42,740 nt of DNA, from assembly GCA_913063325.1 (NCBI GenBank), contig CAJXYE010000038.1, positions 1 to 42,740 of the forward strand, written 5' to 3'. Numbering within the stretch: the first letter of the stretch is position 1; the number at the start of each line of letters is the position of its first letter. This document shows, piece after piece, positions 33,034 to 41,808 of this stretch. The position numbers and the translations under genes are program-made. Source of the DNA: an uncultured Colwellia sp. Lineage in GTDB: Bacteria > Pseudomonadota > Gammaproteobacteria > Enterobacterales > Alteromonadaceae. The notes below the pieces were generated by a model. It was not told the DNA's origin. It saw only the letters and a program-made list of their open reading frames with translations, and did not search any database.

Positions 33034-35154
33034 ATGCGACAGTTTATTTCACTCCTTTTTTTGGTAACTTTTTTTGGAGGCTTACAAAATGTTGATGCCA
33101 ATGAGGCACTTAGCATTAAAGGACGTCTCCTTAATGAAGCACAACAGCCGCTGAGTAATATAGCTGTCACGATAAATAATAAGTCAGTTACCAGTGACAA
33201 GCTGGGGCGGTTTGTTATTCCTGTAGAGCATCATGATATTTATCAGCTTAATTTCGTTAATAAGGGCTATTTTCAAGGTATTCAGACCTTTAGTTACTTC
33301 GAATTATTCGATAAAACAGGTAGTGTTAAGCAAGCATCGATTGCTGATATTACCTTAGTGGCGAAAACCGAAAAACGGGTGATGTTAGCTTTTGGTGGTG
33401 ATGTCATGATGGACCGTCGTTATTATAAACCTTACTTTGGTGACACAATTTTGATTCACCCAGAAACTAAGCTCAGTGATAGTAAAGCGATTGTTGAAAA
33501 TATCAAACCCTATATGAGTATTGCTGATTACGCAGCAGTTAATTTAGAAACGCAAATCGCCGATAACAAGCCGGGTGATCGCGCACCTAAGTCAGTTACT
33601 TTTTACTCTCGACCAGAAATACTCGACGCATTAGTATGGGCGGGTGTTGATTATGTAAGTTTGGGAAATAATCATACTTATGATTACCTAGAGCCAGGCA
33701 TGGCCTCGACCATCGACTTTTTGCAGAAAAGCCCGTTAGGTTTTTCAGGCGCAGGTATGAATGAAAAACAAGCACTTAAAGCACATCACGATACGATAAA
33801 AAATACCGAGTTCTCTATGCTTGGTTACGTCGGTTGGGAAGGAAACTCTGATCCAACACAAACTGCCAACCATAAACATGGCGGTGCTGCTTATGGCTCC
33901 ATGACTAATATCCTTAACTCAGTTCAACAAGAAGTCAGTCAAGATAGAGTCACCATAGTGCAATATCATGGTAGTCAGGAGTATGCGAATAGTCCAACGG
34001 GTGTAACTGAGCAAAGATTAAAATCGGCGCTTGATAATGGCGCTGCACTTGCCATAGCCCATCATCCTCATGTTACACAAGGATTAGAGTTATATGACAA
34101 TAAGCTAATTGCTTACTCTATGGGTAACTTTATCTTTGACCAAAACTTCACTGCAACGCAACATAGTTTTATCTTATATATTTGGCTTGATGAGGGTAAA
34201 TTCCATCGTGCAGAAATAGTACCGCTATATGTTAAAGGTTATAAACCTACACCGGCAACGGGCTCTAATCGTTATACGGTACTGAAACGTTTAACTGAAC
34301 TTTCTAAAATAAGAAATACCCATATTAGCCAATCAGGTGGTCATGGTGTTATCACAGCTAAAACAGCGGTAGTAAGGGTAAAGTCTGCTAATAATTCACC
34401 GGACAGTGTGATAGCAACGGTTGATACCTCTGTTAAACACAAACTAATTTTTGCTCAAGGCAGTAAGGTCGCAAATTTATACCACTTGTCATGGGAAAAG
34501 CAGCTTAGTGAAATATTGATAGACGACGAACAGATAAAATATCGCTTAGGTAAGAACTTAGTTAATGGCAGTAACTTTGAAAGTTTTGCAACTTTTGATA
34601 GTCCTGAGCGTGGCCTATTCTTCGATAGAAGTATCATGAGCTTAAATAATTATGGTGTTAGTGGTAATAAAAGTATTGCTTTAACGCTGAATAAAGATAA
34701 AACAACCTCCTTTGGTGTGAAGAGTTTTTGGCGTGTTTATTCGGCCAGTAGACCATTAACGGTAAAAGCTAATTATCAAAGTAATAATGCGGTTAAGTTG
34801 CACTATTACTGGCAGGGAAGAAAAAAACGTCAAAGATTATTCGATGCCTTTAAAAACAGTCCTAAAAACTTAATTAAAACGGTTGAGCTAGCAGGGAAGA
34901 AGCAATGGCAAAATGTAGAAGTGGACTATAACTCACCAAGAATTGGCTACAAAAGTTATCGCATCCTGGTAGAGGCTGAACTTGCTGATGGCACTACAAC
35001 TCAATTAAACATTGATGACTTTGCCGTTATTGAATGGCACAGTGCTTTTACTGGTAATCCAGCACCACAATTATTTACCATTGATAGCCGTCAACCTGCT
35101 TATATTGGTTTAAATCAAGTCAGTACATCAGAAATTACGGTAATTACAAAGTAG
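33034..35154 (+). CDS. CapA/PgsA-family protein (poly-gamma-glutamate type), secreted
   Basis: 706 residues from the ATG at 33034, which yields a clean signal peptide (MRQFISLLFLVTFFGGLQNV); an upstream ATG at 32974 adds 20 residues that do not look like a signal. Domains: a carboxypeptidase-regulatory-like beta-sandwich (about 25-115: IKGRLLNEAQQPLSNIAVTI), then a CapA metallophosphatase-like domain with AFGGDVMMDR (near 125), VNLETQIAD, SLGNNHTYDY, AHHPHVTQGLE and YSMGNFIFDQ (near 365). The C-terminal region of about 300 residues is unrecognised and may be beta-sandwich. All metal-binding motifs are kept. CapA/PgsA proteins take part in making poly-gamma-glutamate capsules, but no capBC ligase genes are here, so a hydrolytic or anchoring role is possible. 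Followed by an intrinsic terminator. Confidence 0.82.
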   Translation: MRQFISLLFLVTFFGGLQNVDANEALSIKGRLLNEAQQPLSNIAVTINNKSVTSDKLGRFVIPVEHHDIYQLNFVNKGYFQGIQTFSYFELFDKTGSVKQASIADITLVAKTEKRVMLAFGGDVMMDRRYYKPYFGDTILIHPETKLSDSKAIVENIKPYMSIADYAAVNLETQIADNKPGDRAPKSVTFYSRPEILDALVWAGVDYVSLGNNHTYDYLEPGMASTIDFLQKSPLGFSGAGMNEKQALKAHHDTIKNTEFSMLGYVGWEGNSDPTQTANHKHGGAAYGSMTNILNSVQQEVSQDRVTIVQYHGSQEYANSPTGVTEQRLKSALDNGAALAIAHHPHVTQGLELYDNKLIAYSMGNFIFDQNFTATQHSFILYIWLDEGKFHRAEIVPLYVKGYKPTPATGSNRYTVLKRLTELSKIRNTHISQSGGHGVITAKTAVVRVKSANNSPDSVIATVDTSVKHKLIFAQGSKVANLYHLSWEKQLSEILIDDEQIKYRLGKNLVNGSNFESFATFDSPERGLFFDRSIMSLNNYGVSGNKSIALTLNKDKTTSFGVKSFWRVYSASRPLTVKANYQSNNAVKLHYYWQGRKKRQRLFDAFKNSPKNLIKTVELAGKKQWQNVEVDYNSPRIGYKSYRILVEAELADGTTTQLNIDDFAVIEWHSAFTGNPAPQLFTIDSRQPAYIGLNQVSTSEITVITK

Positions 35155-35813
35155 TCCAAACATAGATTACTTAAAATTCAAAAAGGTAGCATCTATAGTG
35201 CTATCTTTTTGTTTTACAGTAACATGGCTAGGTAATGACATTGGGATTAGCAATTGTGAATTCAATGCTTGGAGCTTAAAAGTAAACACCGTTAGCTGTA
35301 TGACAATAAGTGAATTGATACCTTATTGTCATATAGCTATTTATTGTGAGGGGTAATTGGGACACTAATTGATTCTTTCTATCTCAATAATAGGCACAAA
35401 GTGCAATAGGATTTTAGATCACTTAGTGCGCAAATCGGAAGAAGAACCGTCAAAATATCAAACGTCAACTTTCCGACCATACAGCGGACATAAATTTAAT
35501 CATTCCATGGCGATTTGGGGAGTATAGTGAGAGAGGAACTCAGGGAAGTCCATAATACCAACATTATATCAATTCTGAAGTTCGCTGATAATTGACTAAT
35601 AGGTTTACTTATACTATCGATGGATAGAAGCTTTGAAGAGCGTTTGTTAAAGTGCTTTTATTAGTAGGTTATAGTTAATAGATATTTACACAGTTAAATA
35701 ATAGAAAGTAAATCTAATCGTTTGTGAGTGGATTGAGCGACGGTGTTTAAATTACTTAAACTCTAAATATTGAAACCGCCTGTCCAGTCGCAGTAAAACT
35801 CAGGTTTAGTCTA
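35155..35813. other. Intergenic, one terminator, otherwise nothing recognised
   Basis: After the terminator at 35182 there is no credible ORF. A stretch at about 35420-35440 (GTGCGCAAATCGGAAG) is nearly repeated at 39401-39418 (GTGCGCAAAGCGGAAG). This suggests fragments of a common degraded repeat, but no boundaries could be set. Confidence 0.4.
35182..35215 (+). terminator. Intrinsic terminator of the capA-like gene
   Basis: AAAGGTAGCA (35182-35191) / TGCTATCTTT (35199-35208), a 10-bp stem with one G-U pair and a 7-base loop, followed by TTGTTTT. It lies 27 bp past the stop. Confidence 0.85.
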
Positions 35814-37304
35814 CTATTGATAAGTGGACAAGTTATCAATCTCGTCACCGGCATTATCACCTTTCGTTGGAAACGAGATGTCAATTGTCATACCCTTGTC
35901 AGGGCTACTTATGCAAGTGATCTTACCTTTAAGCGACTGGGTGACAATATTATGCACTATATGCATACCTAGGCCGCTACCTCCATCGCCTCGTTTGGTG
36001 GTATAAAATGGCTCAAATATCATATTGACTGTGTTCTCATCCATGCCCTTGCCATTATCGCTATAAATTAGCCTAACGTCATCTGCTTCCCGAAAAAATC
36101 GGATCACGATAGTGCCCCTTTGTGTGTGTTCATAGGCATGAATGACAGAGTTAATGACTAAATTCGTAATGACTTGAGAAATGCTACCTGGGTTTGTTTC
36201 TATAACAAGCTCACTATCCCCCTCAATACATATTTCATGATCACCTCGATTTGTTTCGGCATAAAGGCTTTGTGTAATTGCTGTTATATAGTCATGAAGG
36301 TTGAACGAACGCATTATTTCACTTGATACATCCACTGCTACTAGTTTGAAGTTACTGATCTGCTCAGAGGCACGTTCAAGATTATATAAGATCATATCGC
36401 TTGATTGGGTTATAGAGCAGATAATTTTATCCATATCCCGCTTCTTTATTTTCCCTGTTGAAAAAGCTTCAACAAGCATATTAACTTTTTCTTGTAAACA
36501 TGAAACAGCAGTCACACTAACACCAATAGGGGTATTAAGTTCATGGGCAATGCCAGCGACTAATCGCCCTAAAGATGCCATTTTCTCGGATTTAATAAGG
36601 GCTGCATCTTGGGCCATTAATTCTTCAGCGTGCTGTTTTCTCTGAGCCACATACTGGCGAACTAGGTTGAGCACGTACGTTAATATAAACTTAAGTGTCA
36701 AAACCTCTATTACGGTGGTGATCAACACAGCCCAAAAAGCAATAAGGGCGTTCTCCTGCGCATTTTGTAAAATTTTTGCACTTGTTTTTAATTGGTAGGC
36801 ATTGTAGGCAACGATCGCAACAGTCACACTATCATAAGCTTTTTTTTCATAAACCGTCACGCTGATGAATTCAGCGATACGCACCTCTTTTTTTACATAA
36901 GCAAGGGTGACATTGACGGCGTTAGCATAATTAGTCCATGCCGTTTTGATATCATTAAATAGCTCCCTAGATTGAGGATCAGAAAACGTTATATGATTTT
37001 CATTTATGGTTTGCGCTGTTTTATTTTTCAGTTCAATGACCTGTGATTTCAATTCTTCTCTTAGCGTTTTATTGGGAGCCATTACCAGACTCATGGAAAG
37101 CTGGCGTATTTCAGAAATGGGTAAGGAGATCCCCGTTGATGTCGTGCTAACTTGATCAACTGAGTCATATACTTGGGTAATAGACTTATTCACCCCATCT
37201 AAGCTGTAAATATTGTAAATCCCCTGTAATATCAAGATTAAGCTAGTTAAGATAAACAGAGCTAAAATACGTTTTGAAATAACTTTATCTGATAAGGTAA
37301 TCAT
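35814..37304 (-). CDS. Sensor histidine kinase coupled to an oligopeptide-binding protein
   Basis: 496 residues. Membrane helices at about 12-32 and 187-210 frame a periplasmic helical sensor of about 150 residues, like a four-helix-bundle MCP-type domain. The catalytic part has H-box GIAHELNTPIGVS (His near 253), N-box QVITNLVINSVIHAY, and G-boxes DNGKGMDE and GGSGLGMHIV. There is no receiver domain, and no response regulator is adjacent. The ATG directly abuts the stop of the binding-protein gene (TAAATG), and the ribosome site AGGAGGAA is formed by the last codons of that gene. The two are therefore co-translated, implying that the binding protein presents ligand to this kinase. Confidence 0.88.
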   Translation of the reverse strand: MITLSDKVISKRILALFILTSLILILQGIYNIYSLDGVNKSITQVYDSVDQVSTTSTGISLPISEIRQLSMSLVMAPNKTLREELKSQVIELKNKTAQTINENHITFSDPQSRELFNDIKTAWTNYANAVNVTLAYVKKEVRIAEFISVTVYEKKAYDSVTVAIVAYNAYQLKTSAKILQNAQENALIAFWAVLITTVIEVLTLKFILTYVLNLVRQYVAQRKQHAEELMAQDAALIKSEKMASLGRLVAGIAHELNTPIGVSVTAVSCLQEKVNMLVEAFSTGKIKKRDMDKIICSITQSSDMILYNLERASEQISNFKLVAVDVSSEIMRSFNLHDYITAITQSLYAETNRGDHEICIEGDSELVIETNPGSISQVITNLVINSVIHAYEHTQRGTIVIRFFREADDVRLIYSDNGKGMDENTVNMIFEPFYTTKRGDGGSGLGMHIVHNIVTQSLKGKITCISSPDKGMTIDISFPTKGDNAGDEIDNLSTYQ

Positions 37305-39041
37305 TTATTCCTCCTGATTACTGTGAATGATCTCAACAGGCTTTTTTAGCTCTACAGGGTAGTCGCCTTTTCTGACTGACCAATGATTATCACTTACTTC
37401 AATTTCCCATAAAGGAATAAAGGCCGATGGCCTGGGTTTATAGTAAACCTCTTTGTTAAGAGCCAATACTTTATTAGGGCTGGGTAAAAACAGCATATAC
37501 GACTGATAATATACATGCTCAATCATTGACCTTAATAATGGAATATACTCAGGTTCGTCTATCGCTGTTTTGAACAGCAAAGATATATAGTTTTCCAGCA
37601 GGTCATCACTTCCTATGGTGGACCAGACACTGCTCGGTCTATAAACAAATAATGCCGCCCAGGGATGACGGATCCAATCATAATTCCCCCAAATCAAGAA
37701 GTCGTAGTTGGGTTCGTTTAAGCTACCTTTGGTGCTGAACAGTTGATTGAATATATCTTTTTCTGCCGCCACAATTTCAAGCTCTAGTTCAATATGGATT
37801 TGCTCGAGAAAATATTTGATATCTTTAATTAAGAACAAAAAACTCTCCTGCACCAGAAATTTAAGTTGCAGTTTTAAATCAGGATCCATACCATATTTAA
37901 CCTGATATTTTTTGATGGTATTGATGAGATCTTCCCTTAGGTTTGACGACAAAGGGCTTTCAATAAGTGAATAAGGTTGCAAATGGCTACTCGCTTGTCT
38001 GACGCCATAAAAATTAGGTGACACCATGGTAGGTGAGAATTCTCCCTCGCCATTCATCGACAACATCAATAGTGACTCTTGGTCAATCGCTTTATTGATG
38101 GCTTCTCTAACCTCTCTCTCCTTTAACAGGACATTACCGTTGATCATATTGATATGAACGGAATAATTATTGGTGGATGGGGAGCGAACTAACTTTGCAT
38201 ACTCCGATAATACCGTGGGCAACTCATAAGAGAAGGGGATCGGCATGATATCAACTTTCCCTTCGCGTTCAAGTACATCTGACACAGCTGCGTCAGTCTT
38301 GAGGTCCAGAAAAAGGGTGATTCTCTCAACCTTTGGATAACGCGGATCCCAATAATGTTCATTTACCTCTAACTCGACGACAGAAGAGTTCCTGTTTCCT
38401 TCTACATAACCTTTGGTCAGGACATACGGGCCTAAAGAATAAGGGCCTGGGGCCGCCAAGTTTGGTGCGGTAGGTTTTCCATTCCAGCCATATTTTTCAA
38501 GGTAGTTTTTGGTGTAAAAGTGTATCCACATGGCATCGTATAAAAATAAGCCGTATTTTTCTTTTAAATAAAAGCGAACTTTGTATTCAGATATTTTTTC
38601 AGCATAATCGTAGACTTGGTCAATCGCGGTATAGGTGTATGGCTGCTTCTTGAAATACGCCATGTTAAGCAGTACCGCATCGGCATTAAAAGGGCTGCCA
38701 TCTTGAAACTTTACCCCTTGGCGAAGCTCGAATTCATAGACCTTGTCACTGATTCGGGCATGCGAAACTGCCATATCATATTCCCAGCCACGTTCATTAT
38801 CGGCGGGTCTTACCAAGCCTGCATTGACTGAATGGGATATGGCAAGATAAGGCAGGTAGGGTAAAAATATTTTGACATGTGAGCCTTGCTTTCTACTTCC
38901 ATCCATACTTTCGCGACTGGTATCTGCCCTTAAACCAATGGGATTGACTTGTTGTCCCTGACAAAAATCAGAAAATAGCATCAACAGCAGCACTGCAACG
39001 CATAGGAATTGAATTCTGGTTGTGCCAAGGTACGAATTCAC
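37305..39041 (-). CDS. Family-5 (oligopeptide/dipeptide type) solute-binding protein
   Basis: 578 residues, starting at GTG with a weak GGAT upstream. Signal peptide at about 10-30 (FLCVAVLLLMLFSDFCQGQQ). No clear lipobox. SBP-5 landmarks: YEFELRQGVKFQDGSPFNAD (near 125), ITLFLDLKTDAAVSDVLERE, and VREAINKAIDQESLL (near 320), then the C-terminal lobe. These proteins usually feed Opp/Dpp permeases, but no permease or ATPase is near. Instead its last codons carry the ribosome site of a sensor kinase, so it probably acts as the ligand-sensing subunit of a two-component pathway. Ligand unknown; peptides are the commonest for this family. Confidence 0.85.
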   Translation of the reverse strand: MNSYLGTTRIQFLCVAVLLLMLFSDFCQGQQVNPIGLRADTSRESMDGSRKQGSHVKIFLPYLPYLAISHSVNAGLVRPADNERGWEYDMAVSHARISDKVYEFELRQGVKFQDGSPFNADAVLLNMAYFKKQPYTYTAIDQVYDYAEKISEYKVRFYLKEKYGLFLYDAMWIHFYTKNYLEKYGWNGKPTAPNLAAPGPYSLGPYVLTKGYVEGNRNSSVVELEVNEHYWDPRYPKVERITLFLDLKTDAAVSDVLEREGKVDIMPIPFSYELPTVLSEYAKLVRSPSTNNYSVHINMINGNVLLKEREVREAINKAIDQESLLMLSMNGEGEFSPTMVSPNFYGVRQASSHLQPYSLIESPLSSNLREDLINTIKKYQVKYGMDPDLKLQLKFLVQESFLFLIKDIKYFLEQIHIELELEIVAAEKDIFNQLFSTKGSLNEPNYDFLIWGNYDWIRHPWAALFVYRPSSVWSTIGSDDLLENYISLLFKTAIDEPEYIPLLRSMIEHVYYQSYMLFLPSPNKVLALNKEVYYKPRPSAFIPLWEIEVSDNHWSVRKGDYPVELKKPVEIIHSNQEE

Positions 39042-39357
39042 AGAGAAGATCCGTTATTTGAAAATTTTAATAGTTCGTAAGCAATCCTTTAATATTAGTA
39101 CAACAATCAATTGTTTTCACAGGGTTGTTAGTGCCAATGTAAATTCCTTTTTGATCAAGTGTATAAAGTGGTGTGTTAGCTGACGTATATGATTGGGTTA
39201 CGTTCATTCCAAATCTCAATACTTATTAAGGGAAAATGCTTATGTCCACTATATCTGAAAATAGTTAGCATAATGTTGAAGTTAATTGACCTGAAAATTT
39301 AGACCGCAATGTGGTAAAAATAGAGTCCCTTATCAACTTGCCCAACGCATTTTTCCA
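39042..39357. promoter_or_regulatory. Leader/promoter region of the binding-protein/kinase operon
   Basis: No gene recognised. The operon's promoter must lie here or further right, on the minus strand, but I cannot fix a -35/-10 pair. The structured segment 39358-39479 adjoins it. Confidence 0.3.
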
Positions 39358-39479
39358 AAGTCGTAACGGGCTAATAGTTACAACGCAGAATACGACTTCA
39401 AAGTGCGCAAAGCGGAAGCTATCAATCGAAAGATCTAGAATACGTCATAGTCTGTTGTTAGAACCGATAGCAGACTATG
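39358..39479. repeat. Structured segment with two stem-loops
   Basis: Stem 1: AAGTCGTA (39358-39365) / TACGACTT (39391-39398). Stem 2: CATAGTCTG (39446-39454) / CAGACTATG (39471-39479), a perfect 9 bp. As plus-strand RNA, stem 2 extends by five more pairs including G-U (TTGTT / GATAG) to a 6-base loop, which favours a plus-strand transcript. It may be an unannotated small RNA or a repeat remnant. Confidence 0.4.
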
Positions 39480-39605
39480 TTAAACGTTAGTTATCGTTGT
39501 CAGTAATGTGGAAGTAGCATGTATTGCTGTCACTGTAGGTGAGAGTGGGTTGTCGGGTGCTGATGCTTTGCCGCATTGGGCTTTGTTCTGGATAGTGGTT
39601 TTCAT
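39480..39605 (-). CDS. Possible 41-residue peptide gene
   Basis: ATG at 39605 with AAAGGA seven bases upstream, one of the better ribosome sites in the window, and TAA at 39480. The product starts MKTTIQNKAQCGKASAPDNP and ends with a Ser/Thr-rich tail (HATSTLLTTITNV). It has one Cys, no signal peptide and no membrane helix. A weak promoter, TTGCTG (39656-39661) and TATGGA (39634-39639) 16 bp apart, precedes it on the minus strand. It lies 439 bp upstream of the oligopeptide-binding protein/kinase operon on the same strand, so a signalling or precursor peptide is conceivable. No homologue recognised; it may be a chance ORF. Confidence 0.4.
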   Translation of the reverse strand: MKTTIQNKAQCGKASAPDNPLSPTVTAIHATSTLLTTITNV

Positions 39606-40056
39606 AGAGTGTTCCTTTAAAAGTTAAGTTATATCCATATAAGATACTGACTCAGCAGCAAATATATTTGGGAGGGGAGTGGCGAGGGTATTTGTTAAGT
39701 TAACCCTGAAAATTACGGGCGGGGGCTTTGGAATATTGTGTTTTTCTTTTTCAGGTTATTGGTATTATTTGGATCAATAAATAAGCAAGGAAATGCTTTA
39801 TTGCGATTGTCTTATTTCAGGTGATGTATCGAAGGTCAAACCGAAAATGTAGATTCACAAAAGCATTGATAACTCGGTTCTTAATAATACACGTAATTTT
39901 TGATGTTCGGTATATATTGAACAGAAGCAATGTCAATATTTTCGCAGCAATGGTGCAATTACATTATGACTATAAAGATAAAATAGATAGGTACCAGTAT
40001 GCAATAATTACCTACTGATACCTTTCTTGTCATTTAAACAGGTATTACTATATACG
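39606..40056. other. Intergenic, nothing firm
   Basis: Apart from the candidate promoter of the small peptide, I see no gene, RNA or repeat. A plus-strand open frame at 39821-40018 has no ribosome site and no family likeness. Confidence 0.4.
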
Positions 40057-41808
40057 TTAAGGAGCCAGTAACTCAATGATCACATTGGCAGAATCTATTA
40101 ATGCATCTCCTTGTGCCTGAGTTAAGTCGCCTTTTCTCATAAATTTTCCAACATCTGTGATAAAGTCGTCAAGCATCCCTAGGGCGGAAGTTGTATGACC
40201 TAAGCTTACTTGCTTGTTGATATCGGCTAGATCGCTAAGTAACTTATTACTGCCGCCATTGTTAAGTTCTGTGGCACCGGTATCTATCAAAGTCTCAATG
40301 TCTTCGACTAAGTCATCGGCTGCCTCCATGGGGTCCTCAAGTTTGGTACGTACGAAGTGGTCATAGATACCTACGTGATTCTGATCAGTGTAATTGTGGT
40401 TAGCATCATTTTGAATAACACCACCACTAACAATAAGATCGGGTGCCCTGCTGCTAAATACAACTTTATTCCCATCACTACTCATGGATATATAGTTAAT
40501 AAAATATAGATATGTTGAGCCGTTTGTTTGTTCAAAGGTTGCCGTAGATCGTGTTCCATCGGAGCGAAGACTGACTATATCCGTTATACCAGTTAACATA
40601 TTTCGTCTGAAGACATTCCAGCCATTAATACTAGAAGGTAGGGGATTATCAAAAAAACTCTGATTGCTAGCGATAAACAATATAGTATTTCCATCAGGAC
40701 TTATGGCAGCACTGTGAGCTCCACCTAAAACGCCTCCCTGATTGCCTGAGTTATCCAGATTTGTCCGAACATTGGTATTGGCATCAATATCACGTAATAT
40801 CAAATCCCCGGCATGACCATTGGCATCATCGGGTAAATCATTTTCATCTAGAATAAGGTTGTCGGCATAGGTTAAAAACAATACTTTGCCATCAGATGTT
40901 AGGAGTGGGTTTAATGATCCTAATAGTATAACACTGCTGTGGTGATTACCCTTCACACCGAGACGGTTAATATTAACTAAAATTGGAGCATCCCAAACTA
41001 ACGGATTAGTAGTTAGGGGAGCTGTTTGCTTCCGCAAAAAAACATCCCAGGAGCCATCAGTATTTCCAGCAACCATATTGGTAGACGCCGTCACAAAAAC
41101 AACATCGCCATTGTCATTAACATCTGCTCCATAGGCCATGCGGGTTAAAGCATTACCGGGTTCTTCTGCAGAATTCATTGAGACTAGTGTCGTAGTGCCA
41201 TTTAACATATCCCTTAAATAAAGTTGCTGGTGATCGGCAAGGGGTAGATTTGCCGAACCTAAATCCACCCCATCAACTAAGTTTGTTGCCCAAGTATCGA
41301 ATAGGATAAAGCGGCCATTAGGGCTAATTTTGGACGTACCAATACAACAAGTGGAATTGCCTGTTGTTGTGCCATCACTACTTTGGTTGACAACTTCAGC
41401 CACTTGGTTCCATCTGTCATACCGATAGATCGTTCTATCATTTGACCCGCTATCGGGAGCAGCTAATGGCTCTTGTGTTGAAAAAACGACATATTGGCCG
41501 CTGGCATTTATTATAGGAGACGTCCCTTTGGTACCTGGAAATAAAACACTGGTTTCTTTTGTTTCCAGATTACGGACAAAAATTCCGTGTGATTCTCCCA
41601 ATACCAAGTTATCGGCAATTGAGCGGAACACTATTTCTTTGCCATCGGCGGTGATATTAGCCCCAGCACTTACCCCTTGATTGCTTTGAATACCGGCATC
41701 ATTGACATTGATCAATTTGGTAGTGTCAGCGGCAAAAGTTGGGCCGAGCAAAAAAAACGTGGTTAAACATAAGGAAATCAACTTAATTAACGTACTTATG
41801 AGCTTCAT
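40057..41808 (-). CDS. Secreted TolB/PD40-type beta-propeller protein with C-terminal helical domain
   Basis: 583 residues. Signal peptide at about 1-27 (LISLCLTTFFLLGPTFAADT). Residues about 30-470 hold repeated blades with the PD40/TolB pattern, e.g. ITADGKEIVFRSIADNLV, ISPNGRFILFDTWATNLVDG, ISPDGNTILFIASN and MSSDGNKVVFSSRAPDLI, each followed by a WDVF/LYLRD-type strand. Residues about 490-583 form an all-helical domain (PMEAADDLVEDIETLID and ALGMLDDFITDVGKFMRKGD) resembling FIMAH-type C-terminal domains of extracellular proteins. Strong AAGGAG lies before the ATG. It stands alone; upstream is its promoter region. Likely surface or extracellular binding function; ligand unknown. Confidence 0.8.
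   Translation of the reverse strand: MKLISTLIKLISLCLTTFFLLGPTFAADTTKLINVNDAGIQSNQGVSAGANITADGKEIVFRSIADNLVLGESHGIFVRNLETKETSVLFPGTKGTSPIINASGQYVVFSTQEPLAAPDSGSNDRTIYRYDRWNQVAEVVNQSSDGTTTGNSTCCIGTSKISPNGRFILFDTWATNLVDGVDLGSANLPLADHQQLYLRDMLNGTTTLVSMNSAEEPGNALTRMAYGADVNDNGDVVFVTASTNMVAGNTDGSWDVFLRKQTAPLTTNPLVWDAPILVNINRLGVKGNHHSSVILLGSLNPLLTSDGKVLFLTYADNLILDENDLPDDANGHAGDLILRDIDANTNVRTNLDNSGNQGGVLGGAHSAAISPDGNTILFIASNQSFFDNPLPSSINGWNVFRRNMLTGITDIVSLRSDGTRSTATFEQTNGSTYLYFINYISMSSDGNKVVFSSRAPDLIVSGGVIQNDANHNYTDQNHVGIYDHFVRTKLEDPMEAADDLVEDIETLIDTGATELNNGGSNKLLSDLADINKQVSLGHTTSALGMLDDFITDVGKFMRKGDLTQAQGDALIDSANVIIELLAP

Noticed and set aside
32961..33095. Short plus-strand frame with a good AAAGGA site before the capA-like gene
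   Set aside because: About 44 codons overlapping the signal peptide region in another frame; no likeness to known leader peptides.
36301..36645. Plus-strand open frame of 114 codons within the sensor kinase gene
   Set aside because: Antisense to the conserved kinase core; composition is not protein-like.
39377..39460. ACAAC...GTTGT segment as a possible attC
   Set aside because: Neither box fits RYYYAAC/GTTRRRY; ordinary hairpins explain the pairing better.
39821..40018. Plus-strand open frame of 65 codons
   Set aside because: No ribosome site; basic, AT-driven composition.
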